Below, piece after piece: positions 12,954 through 25,785 of a stretch of DNA of 64,000 bases. The DNA lies in NCBI RefSeq assembly GCF_029168945.1, contig NC_083601.1, positions 38,367,660 to 38,431,659 of the forward strand, read 5' to 3'. The number at the start of each line of letters is the position of its first letter. The first letter of the stretch is position 1. Source of the stretch: Cannabis sativa. Its lineage: Eukaryota; Streptophyta; Magnoliopsida; Rosales; Cannabaceae. The translations under genes and the position numbers were made by a program. The notes under the pieces are model-generated. The model searched no databases. It was not told where the DNA came from and was given only the letters and a program-made list of their open reading frames with translations.

Positions 12954-13336
12954 ATCTATTAAATAGCGATATAATTACTTTAAATTTTAAGTTTATAAGC
13001 GGCATAAATTCAATAATTTTTTTTAGTAGTATAAATACTCAATATTTGTAAAATAGTAATTTTCTTCTAATTTCGTTAATAGAGATTTTGTTATTGTCTT
13101 AAACATAACACACAAATATAAGGGTCAGATTCTAAAATCATTAAGTCTAAACAGAAACATGTAGTACCAGTTACTTTCAAATCTTCTTTTATTAAATTCA
13201 AAATAGAATGACACTTAAGTAAAATTATAGTTTAAAAAAAATTGTTTACTTATATTCCTAAAAAAATCATTAAATTTATGCCGTTTATAAATTTAAAATT
13301 TTAAATACTTATACCGTTATTTACTTAAAATCTAAT
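12954..13336. mobile_element. Fold-back MITE with about 80-bp inverted repeats
   Basis: The left arm, about 12954-13034, and the right arm, about 13251-13336, are inverted copies of each other. Both contain the shared core ATTTATA(G/A)(A/G)CGGCATAAATT in opposite orientation, with good pairing over some 80 bases. The element has no coding capacity. Length and structure fit a non-autonomous DNA transposon; I cannot assign a superfamily because the target duplication is unclear. Confidence 0.6.
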
Positions 13337-14130
13337 TAAAAAATAACATGTCATCATATTAGTTACAATAATTTGAAAAGTGTAATTTCTCCCTTTCTCA
13401 CTTTTTTTTAAGTAATTGTTAGCATTACCAACTCGTTTTTTTAATAACTGTACAACTTAAATTACTGTAAATGAGTATAGAGACAAATCTCTATTATAAT
13501 TCCTTTTCAAAATAAAAATAATGATTATTAATTCCCATATGGTAATAAATAAGGTGGACATAGTTTACATACTAAACAATTGGCCGAGGCCGCATATCTT
13601 TACAAACTTATTAATTAATCCATTAATCTACTTACTGTGGATATCATATTTTAAATAAAACATAGCATATTTTTTAATTTTTTATTAAATGATAAATGAA
13701 ATATATATACTGTGGATATCACATCAGCCTTCATTTGAAACATATCTTAAGTCTATATTACTATATATCTCAAGATCACATAATCCTTAATATTATCCAG
13801 GTCATTATTATATGTATTATTAGAAAAACAAATTAATGAATAAATTCCAAACAGGATAGTAATTCTTTTCAACTAAAAAAGTTGTATCCCGTAATAATAG
13901 ATTAGCTAATCAGTTGGCAAAGGTGAAATTATTCTATTTTAACTTTAAATAATGGATATTTAATTTCAAAAACAAAAAAAATGAATATTCAAAGAAAAGA
14001 AAAGAAAAAAAAATTAATTGGAATATTGGATTATTGTTGCACTTAACAGTAGACACACGCACGTGTAATGACAGGGAGAAAGGAAGAAGTATATATATGG
14101 GAAATGCTTAAAAGTAGTTTAATTAGGAAT

Positions 14131-14436
14131 TTTTTTTCCGAAATTTTGATATTCACTAAATTATGTTCTCTGAATTTTTAAGGTCGTCAAATGAGATTGT
14201 TAGGTTTAAGCACTTTTATCTAATTTTAGTAAAAAAATTGAGGGGCATGATTTGGTAGATATCAAAGTTTAGAAAGCATGATTTAGTACATAAATAATAC
14301 CGAAACAGTAAAATTAGATGAAATTAGACAAATGTCCTTAAATCTAACAATTGCAATAGTTTAAGGGGAATTTTTAACAACTAAAAAAGTTCAGGTAGCA
14401 TGATTTGATACATGTCAAAGTTCAGGAGAAAAAAAT
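14131..14436. mobile_element. MITE of the 'CCTGAACTTTGACATGTAC' family
   Basis: Both ends carry inverted versions of a segment resembling TTCAAACTTTGACATGTA...AAATCATG, and the inside repeats the motif in both orientations (for example near 14240-14290 and 14380-14420). It is a diverged relative of the element at 36233-36612, sharing the phrases for 'lost sequence around GGACTTTTGTCTAATTT' in inverted form. No coding sequence. Exact borders are uncertain by about 10 bases because the ends are poly-T/A. Confidence 0.55.
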
Positions 14437-14777
14437 ACTAACTAGCCTTAAAAGTATAATGTGTATCACTTTTGTAAGATATAATATGATTATTGGTATA
14501 ACTCAATTAAGATTCTATTTATTTTATTTTAATAGATATTATAAAAAATCGTTAATTAATTATAAGATGAAATACTAAAAGGTAGTATTACTTAATGCGT
14601 TCATATGTATGAATATCGTTATTAGTTTAATTAATTATTAGATCTTATATAATTTAATTTAGAAATTATTATTAACCAATTATAAAATAACATCTTTAGA
14701 GATATTAGCTAATGGTGCAATATTAATGCTCTTTCTCATCATGCATGTGGTCCTATATACATATTATTATTGTTTAA

Positions 14778-14779
<2 letters not shown>

Positions 14780-14820
<41 letters not shown>
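14780..14820 (+). repeat. (AAT)n microsatellite
   Basis: About 13 uninterrupted TAA/AAT units form a simple trinucleotide repeat. It is likely polymorphic between individuals. No function is implied. Confidence 0.9.
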
Positions 14821-14822
<2 letters not shown>

Positions 14823-14895
14823 CAGCAAAGCCACACATAACATACATAGAACAACATTATTAAGAATTTGGGTCCACGAAATCTAGTAATATATA

Positions 14896-15339
14896 CAGTA
14901 GAACCTCTATTTAAGAATACTCTATTCAAGAATAACCTCTAATTTGTTATAAAAAATCAAGTCCCAATTTGGACCAGTTATATATAAGAATAACCTCTAA
15001 ATTGTAATTAGTTATACATTTTTTAAGTCCCTTATTACCAAAGTATACCTCTATATAAGAATAATTACATCTTAATAAAAATATATACATGTATTTTGTA
15101 AATTTATTTATGTAAAATTAATAATTTTATTTTAAATTATAATACATGTATGAATATTATATTTACTCTAAAATATATCTATTATGATATAGTATTAATG
15201 ATTATTTATTGTTATTATTGTTACGTTGATATTTTTTGGTTTTTTAATTTTTTTTTTCTAGTGTAACTCTATTTAGTTATAACCTCTCAGAATATAATTT
15301 ACTTGGTCCCAAGTATATTCTTGAATAGAGGTTCTACTG
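14896..15339. mobile_element. Emigrant/Lemi-like (pogo-type Tc1/mariner) MITE
   Basis: The element starts CAGTAGAACCTCTATT and ends with the exact inverse, AATAGAGGTTCTACTG, and is flanked by TA on both sides (14894-14895 and 15340-15341). The terminal repeats match over 24 bases with one difference and continue imperfectly further in. TA target duplications and CAGTA(G/A)AACCTCTAT ends are known from the Emigrant MITE of Arabidopsis and the pogo-like Lemi1 of Medicago. At 444 bp it has no transposase frame, so it is non-autonomous. Confidence 0.85.
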
Positions 15340-15341
15340 TA

Positions 15342-16036
15342 TTTGGATAGGAATACTATTATGAACTATAATATGCATGCACTAGCAATGAAAAAAGAAA
15401 CAAATAAAAAATGTGATACTAGCCAACAATAAATATTGCAATTATGGCTGCAATATGTTTATAAGCTAGCCAATAACGTTGACTGATCGAGTAATAGTAC
15501 GTAGCACCACATTCATTCAAATGCCCTCTACCCAAGGCAAACTTAATTATAACAAAAATGTTAACATGCATACCGATGGAAAATATTTAGTATATATGTT
15601 TCCCTTATACATCTTATGTTCTTTTTTCTAATTAACATATGTCCACACATATATATTATTGATAATGAAATATTTAACTTTTAATTGCAAAAATTTCAAT
15701 AGTGCTATAACATGTGTATATATATTTACAGTTAACATATTAATGGTTCTTAATTAATTTATTTATAGTGCTCAACTCAAACACGTACAATTCATCCATC
15801 AAAAATACTATTCATAAAGAGACACAACAAGAATTATAAGCATCACCAATAGTGCTATTATTGAGGGCAAAATGTCTTTACTACAAGTATATCACTAACG
15901 ATATTTAAGTATCATGAAACAACGATAAAAAAAATATTCTTCACTAACGAAATTTATCTTCATTACTAAAATATATAACTCTTATAATGGGGAGTATATA
16001 TTGATACTCTCCATGATTGAGAGAATATGGATGATA
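15342..16036. other. Intergenic between MITE and LTR retrotransposon
   Basis: AT-rich DNA with no open frame of note, no RNA gene and no repeat structure that I can define. It ends at the target duplication of the large LTR element. Confidence 0.5.
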
Positions 16037-16041
16037 CGAAA

Positions 16042-18248
16042 TGTAACGCCCTAATCTATAGGGACGCCACGTGTGTGATTTTATAAACTAGTTTAATACT
16101 AATAGAATAATTAATTATTAAAAACTGTGATAATATTAAAAACTTGACTAAAATAAAACACTAAAAACGGACATTATAACGGCATAAAAAGTGTGTTCCG
16201 GGAATCCCTGTTATAAAAAGTTTTGCTAAAAAAAATATATACGACAACCATTTTAATATAAAAAAAATCAAAATACACAGCAGATACAACCAGTCCAAAA
16301 CAACTCCTGGCAACTCGGCACGCAGGCCAGTGAGGTCAATATGTACATTGCTGGAGAAGACTGTCACCTCATGGTTGATCTAGCTTTTCTTTGCCTTTAC
16401 CTGCACCACATAGCACCCGTGAGTCACAAGGACTCAGCAAGAAAAGTAATAATAACAATCATATAGTTTATTATTTGAATATTGTCATTTATACACAATA
16501 AGAATCAAACCATCACACTTTGTTCATAAGATGAAATCCAAATCATTACTGGCATCTGTCACGAATAAACATTAGTATACAGATATTTGGTAATACAAAA
16601 CCATTATACCAATAATGGAATTCATATTCATTTAATCATATAAATAATATATATGTTACCTTATAAAGCAACCATCTTCATGACATCATGCTGCCTAATC
16701 AGGCAAGTCGATGCTTAAATCTGATGATCTTATATTGTATCGCCTAATCAGGCAAGCCCGTGCCATAGCCTGGCACCCATATGTCGCATAACTGCATCAC
16801 CTAATCAGGTGAGCCTATGCCTAAAAACCTGCACCATATATCATATAATTGCATCACCTAATCAGGTGAGCCCGTGCCACAATCTGGCACCAATATATCG
16901 CATCGTCTAATTAGACGAGCTCGTACCTACGCCCGGTACTTATCATGTCACTGACGCCCGTACTTACGCCCAGTACGTCGCCAGGAAAATCGCATCACCT
17001 AATCAGGTGAGCCCGTACCTACACTCGGTACTCATCATATATCACCAACGCCTGTACTTACGCCCAGTACGTTACCAGAAAAATTGCATCACCTAATCAG
17101 GTGAGCCCACATATCACATGCATAATATTATCACATTATCAATACTCAACCAATCAATCTTTTCAATATATAACAATATTAACTATATCTCAATATTGAT
17201 CAATTCATAACAATACTAATTGTATTACATACAACGTACTATGCAGTACAATATACTTTTCAGTATATAACAATATTAACTATATTTCAATATTGATCAA
17301 TTCATAACAATACTAATTGTATTATATACAGCGTACTATTCAGTACAATATACTTTTCTTACCTTTAATCCAGATTCATATATTTCGACCAACCCAAGTG
17401 GAGAACTATCCCCGATGATCTCGGCCCTTAAGCTTTCCTTTTTCAAGGATTTGCTATCCTGCTACTACCAGAGCTTAGATCGCTAAGTTTTGGATTGAAA
17501 ATTTAAGAAAATGGATATAAGGGGAGAAAGTTTTATCGAAGGAGGGAGAACGAGGGTTTCGTTCGTCGTTCGTTCTGTTCTGTTCTGTTATAACTTAAAA
17601 CTTAATATATATATATATATTTAAATAAAACGAAACTTCTGTTTCGTTTTTATATATATATTATAATAATAATAATAATATAATAATATAATAATATAAT
17701 AATATTAATAAAAAAATTTATTATTAATAATTATCTTATTATTTCTTAGCCACTAAGAAATCTCTATTTCTAGGGTATTTGGTCAACTTCGAGTACTCTA
17801 AAATACCCCGATATTTCAAAAATCAACTTATCCCAATAATCTCATCAATATTTCTAACTAAAACTGTTGTGACATTTTTGGCCTCCAATCGGGTCTCCAG
17901 GGTCGCCAAACTTGAAAATATTTTTATTTCACAAATAACTCATATTATATCCACGTATTTCAAGTAAATCCCCGTAATTAACAAATTACGCTTATGTATC
18001 CACTTATTGAGTCTCCAGGGTCGCCCAACCTGAAAATATTTTTATTCCACGTATAGCTCATATTACATTCACACATGCTATATAAATCTCCATAATTAAC
18101 AAATTACGATTATATACTCACTTATAGCAAAATTTAAATTTTATGCTGAAATAAATTAGTAGGATCATACTCCCACTTATTACTTGATTAACTCATAATA
18201 TAAATATAAACCCTAATTATTTACCATTAGACTTATCGGGATATTACA
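16042..18248 (-). repeat. 3' LTR of the gypsy-like element (left copy)
   Basis: 2207 bp, TG...CA termini when read on either strand. It is about 99% identical to the right copy, with one A-run length change and scattered substitutions. It contains the hairpin array at 16693-17103 and an (AT)n/(TAA)n patch near 17610-17710. Confidence 0.9.
16693..17103. repeat. Array of covarying palindromes inside the LTR
   Basis: Seven short palindromes with a four-base AATC/AATT centre lie at 16693, 16742, 16798, 16855, 16904, 16996 and 17090. Stems differ but always pair: GCCT/AGGC twice, CACCT/AGGTG four times, CGTCT/AGACG once. Between them sit second hairpins whose stems also vary together: GTGCC/GGCAC, GTACC/GGTAC and CGTACT/AGTACG. 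The same array occurs in the other LTR at about 22319-22730. Paired changes suggest selection for folding or inverted symmetry. Confidence 0.75.
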
Positions 18249-21200
18249 ACCATCCCCTCCTTATAAAAATTTCGTCCTCGAAATTTATTTAAACAATTCG
18301 GGATATTACCCCCATATTTATGATTCTAATTCTCAAATTGCTACTTCTATCTTTGTTTTTTTATAGCACTTTCTTAACTAATAGAATTGTCTAATTTCAT
18401 CTTTCTAGTCCAAACCCTGGACAAGATATTTTCCTCATATAATAAATTTGTCTGAAGTTTAACATCGTCACAACTAAGAACATGGGTCGAGTCTGATTCA
18501 TATTTTCTCAACATGGAGACATGAAACACATTATATACTCGGACGACGCAAGTTAAGGCTAGCTAATAGGCTATCTAGCCTATTTAATCCAGTGAACATG
18601 TATATAATATTTCTCTTGTACCACACTTATTAAGGTACCTAACCAGTGGTACATTTAATTATCACTTTTTAAATAAACACCTCATAAGGGAAGATATTAT
18701 TCTAAGATATTCTAACCTTTATCAAATATGCTCACAAGATATACTTCTAATATTCTATTGATCTTCACGGGTTACCCACCTTTCAAGAATAAAGCATTAT
18801 ACTATTTTCGCTTTAACTTCCATGGTTCTCAATAACCTTCTTTAATTCTTAACATCATAGCCAAAAATATCAACCTTGGAATTTTACAAGATTAGACTAT
18901 TCCTTCGTATGAATTCTGTATTCTCATTTATAGTATAAATTGTCTACACTGATAGACAACATATTAACTCTGTATGTCCAATCGTTACTACTCGGTCAAA
19001 ATCATAAGATCCCATAGTACATAATTCGTAATTATGTCTTTCTATTCTTTCTATGAGATCTCCTAAGCTGATCTACTGACTTAACTTAGTAACAAGTTAA
19101 GTATTCATTTCTGATAGATTTTCAATTAGAGCACTTCTTATTTCCATCCACTACTATATACTCCTCTCAATACCTTGTCAATCTCTACTTATTAACACAT
19201 CACTTCCTCTTGATAATCTCGGAACGACTATCGATTCGCATCCTAATATGAATCATTCTAGCGTACTTTGTCCTCACTCATACGCTTTCCGGGATGACTC
19301 CCCAAAAGATTTCCCATATTGAGATTACCCAAGTTAAGTATGCTTAACTCCAAGGTAAGCTCATGGTGGGTTATTAGAAAGTAGATGCCCCTTTTTTTTG
19401 TCGTTCTTAATTGTATTTCTTGCTTTCATTCTTTCATTAATAAAATTCAATTGCCATCACTCCCTTCATAAATCTCTTGCAATTCCTCATCGGTTTTTAT
19501 TCACTCAAACTTGAGGAATTCCCATCTTATTGTCAACTTAAATCTTGTTCATCTCCACTTATTTTAACTTGTATCAATTTCCCTTGAATTGACACAACTT
19601 TTAATTAATTAATTTTTTTTTTCCAATCATTTACGATTAACCACCATTATAAGGTAATTTGATTAAATATATACAGTAGAGGCAACACTGCTCATACTGT
19701 GTACCCACAACTAAACCGGAAATACCCATTTCCCGAATTCTCAACTAATAACAATTAATTAAAGATCATTCCTTGATCCCGAAGTTTCTTTTCATCATCA
19801 CCACTAAGGTTTCACTCCCTGGTTCATATGATACCATTGCTTTCCTGCAATCATCACTATCTTCATACTTCGTTAACCACTTCAAAACTTATTCTACACT
19901 CAATTATATAACTCGTTGTTTAATAAACAACCTACTTTGTGATCCAATATCCACCAATCACTCAATTACGTGTCTATTAAATTGCATCTCAATTCATAAG
20001 CTTTTCTCCATTCTGGGTGAGTATGCCTTTCCATAATTGCACAATAAAGTAATCTTTTCTCAGAATGTCAATGGTCTCCTTATATACCATATTGACTATC
20101 TAGTCAATTATAAAGTACTCTCCATCATTACCGTATCACCTTAAGTAATTTAGGTAATCTTCTTTACCTTAGTGATACCACTACTCTTCCTGATGTTCTT
20201 TTATACGTTACCTCAGTAACGTCACTGCTTTAAGCCTCCATTGGGCCCTTATTCCCACGAATTAATGGCTTTTATACATGACTGCATCACTCTAGTTGTT
20301 TCCTGGACTGACGACTGGTCCAACGGACCAATCCAAGTGTTTCTAACATACTTTGCTCTTACTCGCACGCTTCATGGGAAATTTTCTTAAATGAAACCAC
20401 CCCAAGTCAAGGACACTCAACCATGGAGTTCCGTCATGGTGAGCTACCAAAACAAGATGCTTCTTGCTAACATAGGTAGTCCCACTCCTACATAATCTCA
20501 AAATTACTACACAATCGTCACCTTCAATTCATCTAGGATTCCAAACATTACTCATAAATTGCCCCACCTTTGGTAACGCTAGATCACTTCTAAACAAAAG
20601 ATTTTGTTATTTGAATCAATTAAATCGATGCCTCCATTAACTGCTCATTTTCTATATTCCACTAGGGAATATCAACAATTTAACTCATATTGTCATCTTT
20701 CTAATTTGTCTACCCTGTTAAATGGGTTACCACTAAATAACATACATGCACAGTCCATTCAGATTTCTTGATGTCTCTAACTAAATGTACAATGTTTAAT
20801 ATCAATAACAATTATAATATTGCCCATAAATTCTAACTTGAGTCAGCCGAAGGACCGATATTCGGGTCCCCTTGAATCATAACTGGCGCTTGGGCAAGAT
20901 CTGTACACTTTTCTTCTTTAACATCAATCTTTCTTAACTGTGGGCAGGCTCTTTTCAGATGACCCACTACCCCACAATAAAACAAGATCTGGCTCTACAT
21001 TGGTTCAAATGGCACCTTTTTGCATCTTGAACACTCAAGATAAGGTCACCATCTCTTATACTCACTTTGACCACTATCATGGTCACCCTAGAACCTTTCG
21101 TTCTATCCCATAACTTGTGGATCATTTAATTTTTGCTTCCTGATCTACTAGTAAGTTGGCTTCATATATTCCACCACATTTAGTGGTACAACAGGAAGTG

Positions 21201-21667
21201 TCGGTAGTATAAAAACAGACATAAGATGAGCCTGTTATCTTTTCAAATCTCAGATTTATTTTTTTTTTCTCCTTGTCGTCTAATCATATCCTGTCTAATG
21301 TAATTTACATGTTCCCGCATTATGGCGGTAGAATAATTGTCTTCCATATTGTTTGCCCTGAGCCCAAATAGCTCTCTAATCAGACTATTTGATTGCCCTT
21401 ACTGTATAACTTATCACATATTTCTTCTAACTATTTAAAACTCAGACGGATATCAATATCAATATGCATATACCATACACATATTATTATCAAAATTATC
21501 AGTATGCTACTTTTCCCAACATACTTTATAATTGCCTATGCAGGTAATCCAATAGCAAATAATATAAATACTTACTGTATACCATGAGTTGACCTGTCCT
21601 CGCAGCAAATGTACATATTCGACCAGTCTTCAGGACCTTTAAAACCATGGCTGCTCTGATACCAAGT
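18249..21667 (-). pseudogene. Internal region of the gypsy-like element with gag relic
   Basis: The region runs, on the minus strand, from the tRNA-Met primer site (21653-21664) to the purine tract (18251-18262). Stops in every frame break all reading. A zinc-knuckle relic at about 20930-21000 lacks its first Cys in frame. Two diverged copies of one segment lie at about 19240-19400 and 20330-20480; both hold a 'cttactCgcacgCTt ... CAAGTtaAG' pattern in the same order, so part of the interior is an old duplication. Confidence 0.6.
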
Positions 21668-23875
21668 TGTAACGCCCTAATCTATAGGGACGCCACGTGT
21701 GTGATTTTATAAACTAGTTTAATACTAATAGAATAATTAATTATTAAAAACTGTGATAATATTAAAAACTTGACTAAAATAAAACACTAAAAACGGACAT
21801 TATAACGGCATAAAAAGTGTGTTCCGGGAATCCCTGTTATAAAAAGTTTTGCTAAAAAAAAATATATACGACAACCATTTTAATATAAAAAAAATCAAAA
21901 TACACAGCAGATACAACCAGTCCAAAACAACTCCTGGCAACTCGGCACGCAGGCCAGTGAGGTCAATATGTACATTGCTGGAGAAGACTGTCACCTCATG
22001 GTTGATCTAGCTTTTCTTTGCCTTTACCTGCACCACATAGCACCCGTGAGTCACAAGGACTCAGCAAGAAAAGTAATAATAACAATCATATAGTTTATTA
22101 TTTGAATATTGTCATTTATACACAATAAGAATCAAACCATCACACTTTGTTCATAAGATGAAATCCAAATCATTACTGGCATCTGTCACGAATAAACATT
22201 AGTATACAGATATTTGGTAATACAAAACCATTATACCAATAATGGAATTCATATTCATTTAATCATATAAATAATATATATGTTACCTTATAAAGCAACC
22301 ATCTTCATGACATCATGCTGCCTAATCAGGCAAGTCGATGCTTAAATCTGATGATCTTATATTGTATCGCCTAATCAGGCAAGCCCGTGCCATAGCCTGG
22401 CACCCATATGTCGCATAACTGCATCACCTAATCAGGTGAGCCTATGCCTAAAAACCTGCACCATATATCATATAATTGCATCACCTAATCAGGTGAGCCC
22501 GTGCCACAATCTGGCACCAATATATCGCATCGTCTAATTAGACGAGCTCGTACCTACGCCCGGTACTTATCATGTCACTGACGCCCGTACTTACGCCCAG
22601 TACGTCGCCAGGAAAATCGCATCACCTAATCAGGTGAGCCCGTACCTACACTCGGTACTCATCATATATCACCAACGCCTGTACTTACGCCCAGTACGTT
22701 ACCAGAAAAATTGCATCACCTAATCAGGTGAGCCCACATATCACATGCATAATATTATCACATTATCAATACTCAACCAATCAATCTTTTCAATATATAA
22801 CAATATTAACTATATCTCAATATTGATCAATTCATAACAATACTAATTGTATTACATACAACGTACTATGCAGTACAATATACTTTTCAATATATAACAA
22901 TATTAACTATATTTCAATATTGATCAATTCATAACAATACTAATTGTATTATATACAGCGTACTATTCAGTACAATATACTTTTCTTACCTTTAATCCAG
23001 ATTCATATATTTCGACCAACCCAAGTGGAGAACTATCCCCGATGATCTCGGCCCTTAAGCTTTCCTTTTTCAAGGATTTGCTATCCTGCTACTACCAGAG
23101 CTTAGATCGCTAAGTTTTGGATTGAAAATTTAAGAAAATGGATATAAGGGGAGAAAATTTTATCGAAGGAGGGAGAACGAGGGTTTCGTTCGTCGTTCGT
23201 TCTGTTCTGTTCTGTTATAACTTAAAACTTAATATATATATATATATTTAAATAAAACGAAACTTCTGTTTCGTTTTTATATATATATTATAATAATAAT
23301 AATAATATAATAATATAATAATATAATAATATTAATAAAAAAATTTATTATTAATAACTATCTTATTATTTCTTAGCCACTAAGAAATCTCTATTTCTAG
23401 GGTATTTGGTCAACTTCGAGTACTCTAAAATACCCCGATATTTCAAAAATCAACTTATCCCAATAATCTCATCAATATTTCTAACTAAAACTGTTGTGAC
23501 ATTTTTGGCCTCCAATCGGGTCTCCAGGGTCGCCAAACTTGAAAATATTTTTATTTCACAAATAACTCATATTATATCCACGTATTTCAAGTAAATCCCC
23601 GTAATTAACAAATTACGCTTATGTATCCACTTATTGAGTCTCCAGGGTCGCCCAACCTGAAAATATTTTTATTCCACGTATAGCTCATATTACATTCACA
23701 CATGCTATATAAATCTCCGTAATTAACAAATTACGATTATTTACTCACTTATAGCAAAATTTAAATTTTATGCTGAAATAAATTAGTAGGATCATAATCC
23801 CACTTATTACCTGATTAATTCATAATATAAATATAAACCCTAATTATTCACCATTAGGCTTATCGGGATATTACA
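21668..23875 (-). repeat. 5' LTR of the gypsy-like element (right copy)
   Basis: 2208 bp, the promoter-bearing copy given the primer-site position. It is about 99% identical to the left LTR. It contains the second copy of the hairpin array (about 22319-22730), roughly 1.1-1.6 kb from the U3 start. Confidence 0.9.
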
Positions 23876-24030
23876 CGAAAACAAGAGTAAAACCACTATA
23901 ATTTATAAGGGACCAAACACCATTTATTTTGAAAGATGAATGCCAACATTTATATTTCAAATATATAATTTCTCTCGCTAATTGGGATTAATTTGAACTC
24001 ATAAGGTTATCTACGGATGATATTATTATG

Positions 24031-24211
24031 AGCATTGCTATTGGGCATCAGTGGTGCCTAGCACCTTCTAAATGTGTCGACTTGCAATTGGCTAGCGATA
24101 CTCTATAAAAATTATTATATTAAACTATATGGGACCCGATACTTAATTGCACCAATAGCGATATTGACACGTAGGAGGGTGCTAGGCACCAGTGGTGCCT
24201 TTTAGCATTTC
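24031..24211. mobile_element. Short MITE with about 30-bp inverted termini
   Basis: The left end (24031-24064) holds CAGTGGTGCCTAGCACC, and the right end (24175-24211) holds the inverted form, GGTGCTAGGCACCAGTG. The outer 15 bases pair only partly. At 181 bp there is no coding content. It lies in the 450-bp gap between the two large retrotransposons. The target duplication is unclear, so the superfamily is left open. Confidence 0.6.
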
Positions 24212-24340
24212 TTTATATATGTTTAAACTATAAACATTAAATTTTTTTAATTAAATAATTAACTTTGAGGGCAGAGAATGATTGATTAATGTATACCTAA
24301 TTAATTAATAATTAATGGCATAAATATTTTGTAAATAAAA

Positions 24341-25603
24341 TGTTGGATAAATTCCCATACTATCGTCCCATAAATAAAGTTACAAGGAAAAATAAAATAG
24401 ACCTCTTTATATTGCCTCAACAGACCATTATAACTCATAGAGTTGTCGGTTCTGTTTTCCTAGGCTTAGGTCTTTTATTTCTTTACAATAAAGGAAGCAA
24501 ATAAATATCTCAAGACTCTAACAAACTCTCAGCTATTCAAGGCAAAATATCTCAACAGAATATAGTCTTTTCTCAGATCAGAAACAAACACAGCCAGCAA
24601 CAACATCAACATTATAAATAGACATACAACCTTCATTTTTACAGCAACACAACATTTCGGCCAAAAAGAAAAAAAAAACCAGCAACCTTTGTTTTCTTTG
24701 TGTAACCCACCTCAGAAACAAGAGAGAAAAAAAATAGAGAGAGTTAGTGAGAGAAATTGTATGAACAATACCAGAAAAATAAAAGAGAGAAAAGAGAGAA
24801 AAGAGCAAAGAGATTACCAGCTGACTTTGTAGCTTGGAGTCTCCAAAATCCTTGTAATCGGTTTGGACTTGCATAGTGAAGAATCAAGCGTCTTTGAGGG
24901 AAGCTTGACGGAGATGTACTCTTGATTTCAAGGGGAACTCCGAGATCAAACTTTGTTGTGTTCTCCTTTATTTTTCTGTATTGTTTTTTCGGGTTTTCTT
25001 TTCTATAACCAACAAAGATCATTTTAGATCTTTGTTGTTACTATTTTCGGGTTGTATTTGTGTGGTTGTGTTGCAGGTTTTTGAAGAGATAAAAGGGCTG
25101 CCATGAAAGCTACAACCGTAGCTTGAAGGAGAAGAAGAATACGACTTGGTTGAGGAGTGTCGCAGCAAGAAAGAAAGGAAGAAAGGAAAGGGTCTCGGCT
25201 GGGCTGTAGCAAGAAGAAAGGAAGGAAAGGAAGAGGACTTGGCTGCTGCATTTTGCAGAAACGCAGCTGGGGTTTTTTGGTTGCTGTTCAAAGAAAAGAG
25301 AAGAAGGAGAGAAGGGGAATGAAGGGCCGGCTGTGAAAGACAAGTGTGGCAGCTAGGGTTTTCTTTGAACAAAGAAAAGAAGGTTTTATATGGTCATTAA
25401 TGGCACTTTGGTAATAAAAGGCAGATCTGGTTTTTCAAAAAAGGGCATCAGATTTTTGCAAAGAGGCATATTCGGTTTTGAGAGAGAATATTCTCTTTGG
25501 ATCCGCACAAAGAGAAAAATACCATTATGCCCTTGCTTTATGACTGTTGGGTGTTGGTGTAGGGGGTAGTTTCGGCATTTGGAAACTGCATTGATTTCCT
25601 ACA
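24341..25603 (+). repeat. 5' LTR of the copia element
   Basis: 1263 bp, TG...CA ends. Contains purine-rich stretches (25090-25370) that create minus-strand open frames of 75-117 codons by chance; I do not regard those as genes. Confidence 0.92.
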
Positions 25604-25785
25604 GTGGTATCAGAGCTCGGGGAAGCAAGAAGATTTAACAACACCTGGAAACAACATCAAGAAACAAGCAAGATCATCAAAACATTGAAGAAGCAAAATC
25701 TGAAATTATCAAGAAAAGGAAAACTCTAACCTAAACTTTGTCTTGTTACATTCTTACTTTTATTATCTTGTTATAACAATTAAAC

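Larger units (their letters stand above)
16042..23875 (-). mobile_element. LTR retrotransposon, probably Ty3/gypsy, non-autonomous
   Basis: Two nearly identical direct repeats (16042-18248 and 21668-23875) begin TGTAACGCCC and end ATATTACA. They are flanked by a perfect 5-bp duplication CGAAA (16037-16041 and 23876-23880). The primer-binding site on the minus strand (TGGTATCAGAGC, 21653-21664, complementary to initiator tRNA-Met) shows that transcription runs right to left. A purine-rich tract lies at 18251-18262 beside the other LTR. The 3.4-kb inside has no frame over 90 codons. Its only coding trace is a broken gag zinc knuckle (about 20930-21000, minus) where YCG, GHLKRAC and PQL can be read. 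No protease, reverse transcriptase or integrase is visible, so it must have moved with borrowed enzymes. About a dozen differences between the LTRs suggest a recent insertion. Confidence 0.88.

Noticed and set aside
16161..16367. 68-codon minus-strand frame beginning MTVFSSNVHIDL, repeated near 21800
   Set aside because: It is short, falls inside the LTR and is changed at its end by a one-base indel between the two LTRs. Coding is not supported.
16693..17103. Possible CRISPR-like array
   Set aside because: This is plant nuclear DNA inside an LTR; repeats are palindromes of changing sequence with irregular spacing, not identical repeats with unique spacers.
24744..25372. Minus-strand open frames of 75-117 codons in the copia LTR, repeated identically at 30408-31036
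   Set aside because: They lie in purine-rich LTR sequence on the antisense strand. Ser/Phe/Leu-rich low-complexity products with no motif; their duplication only reflects the two LTRs.
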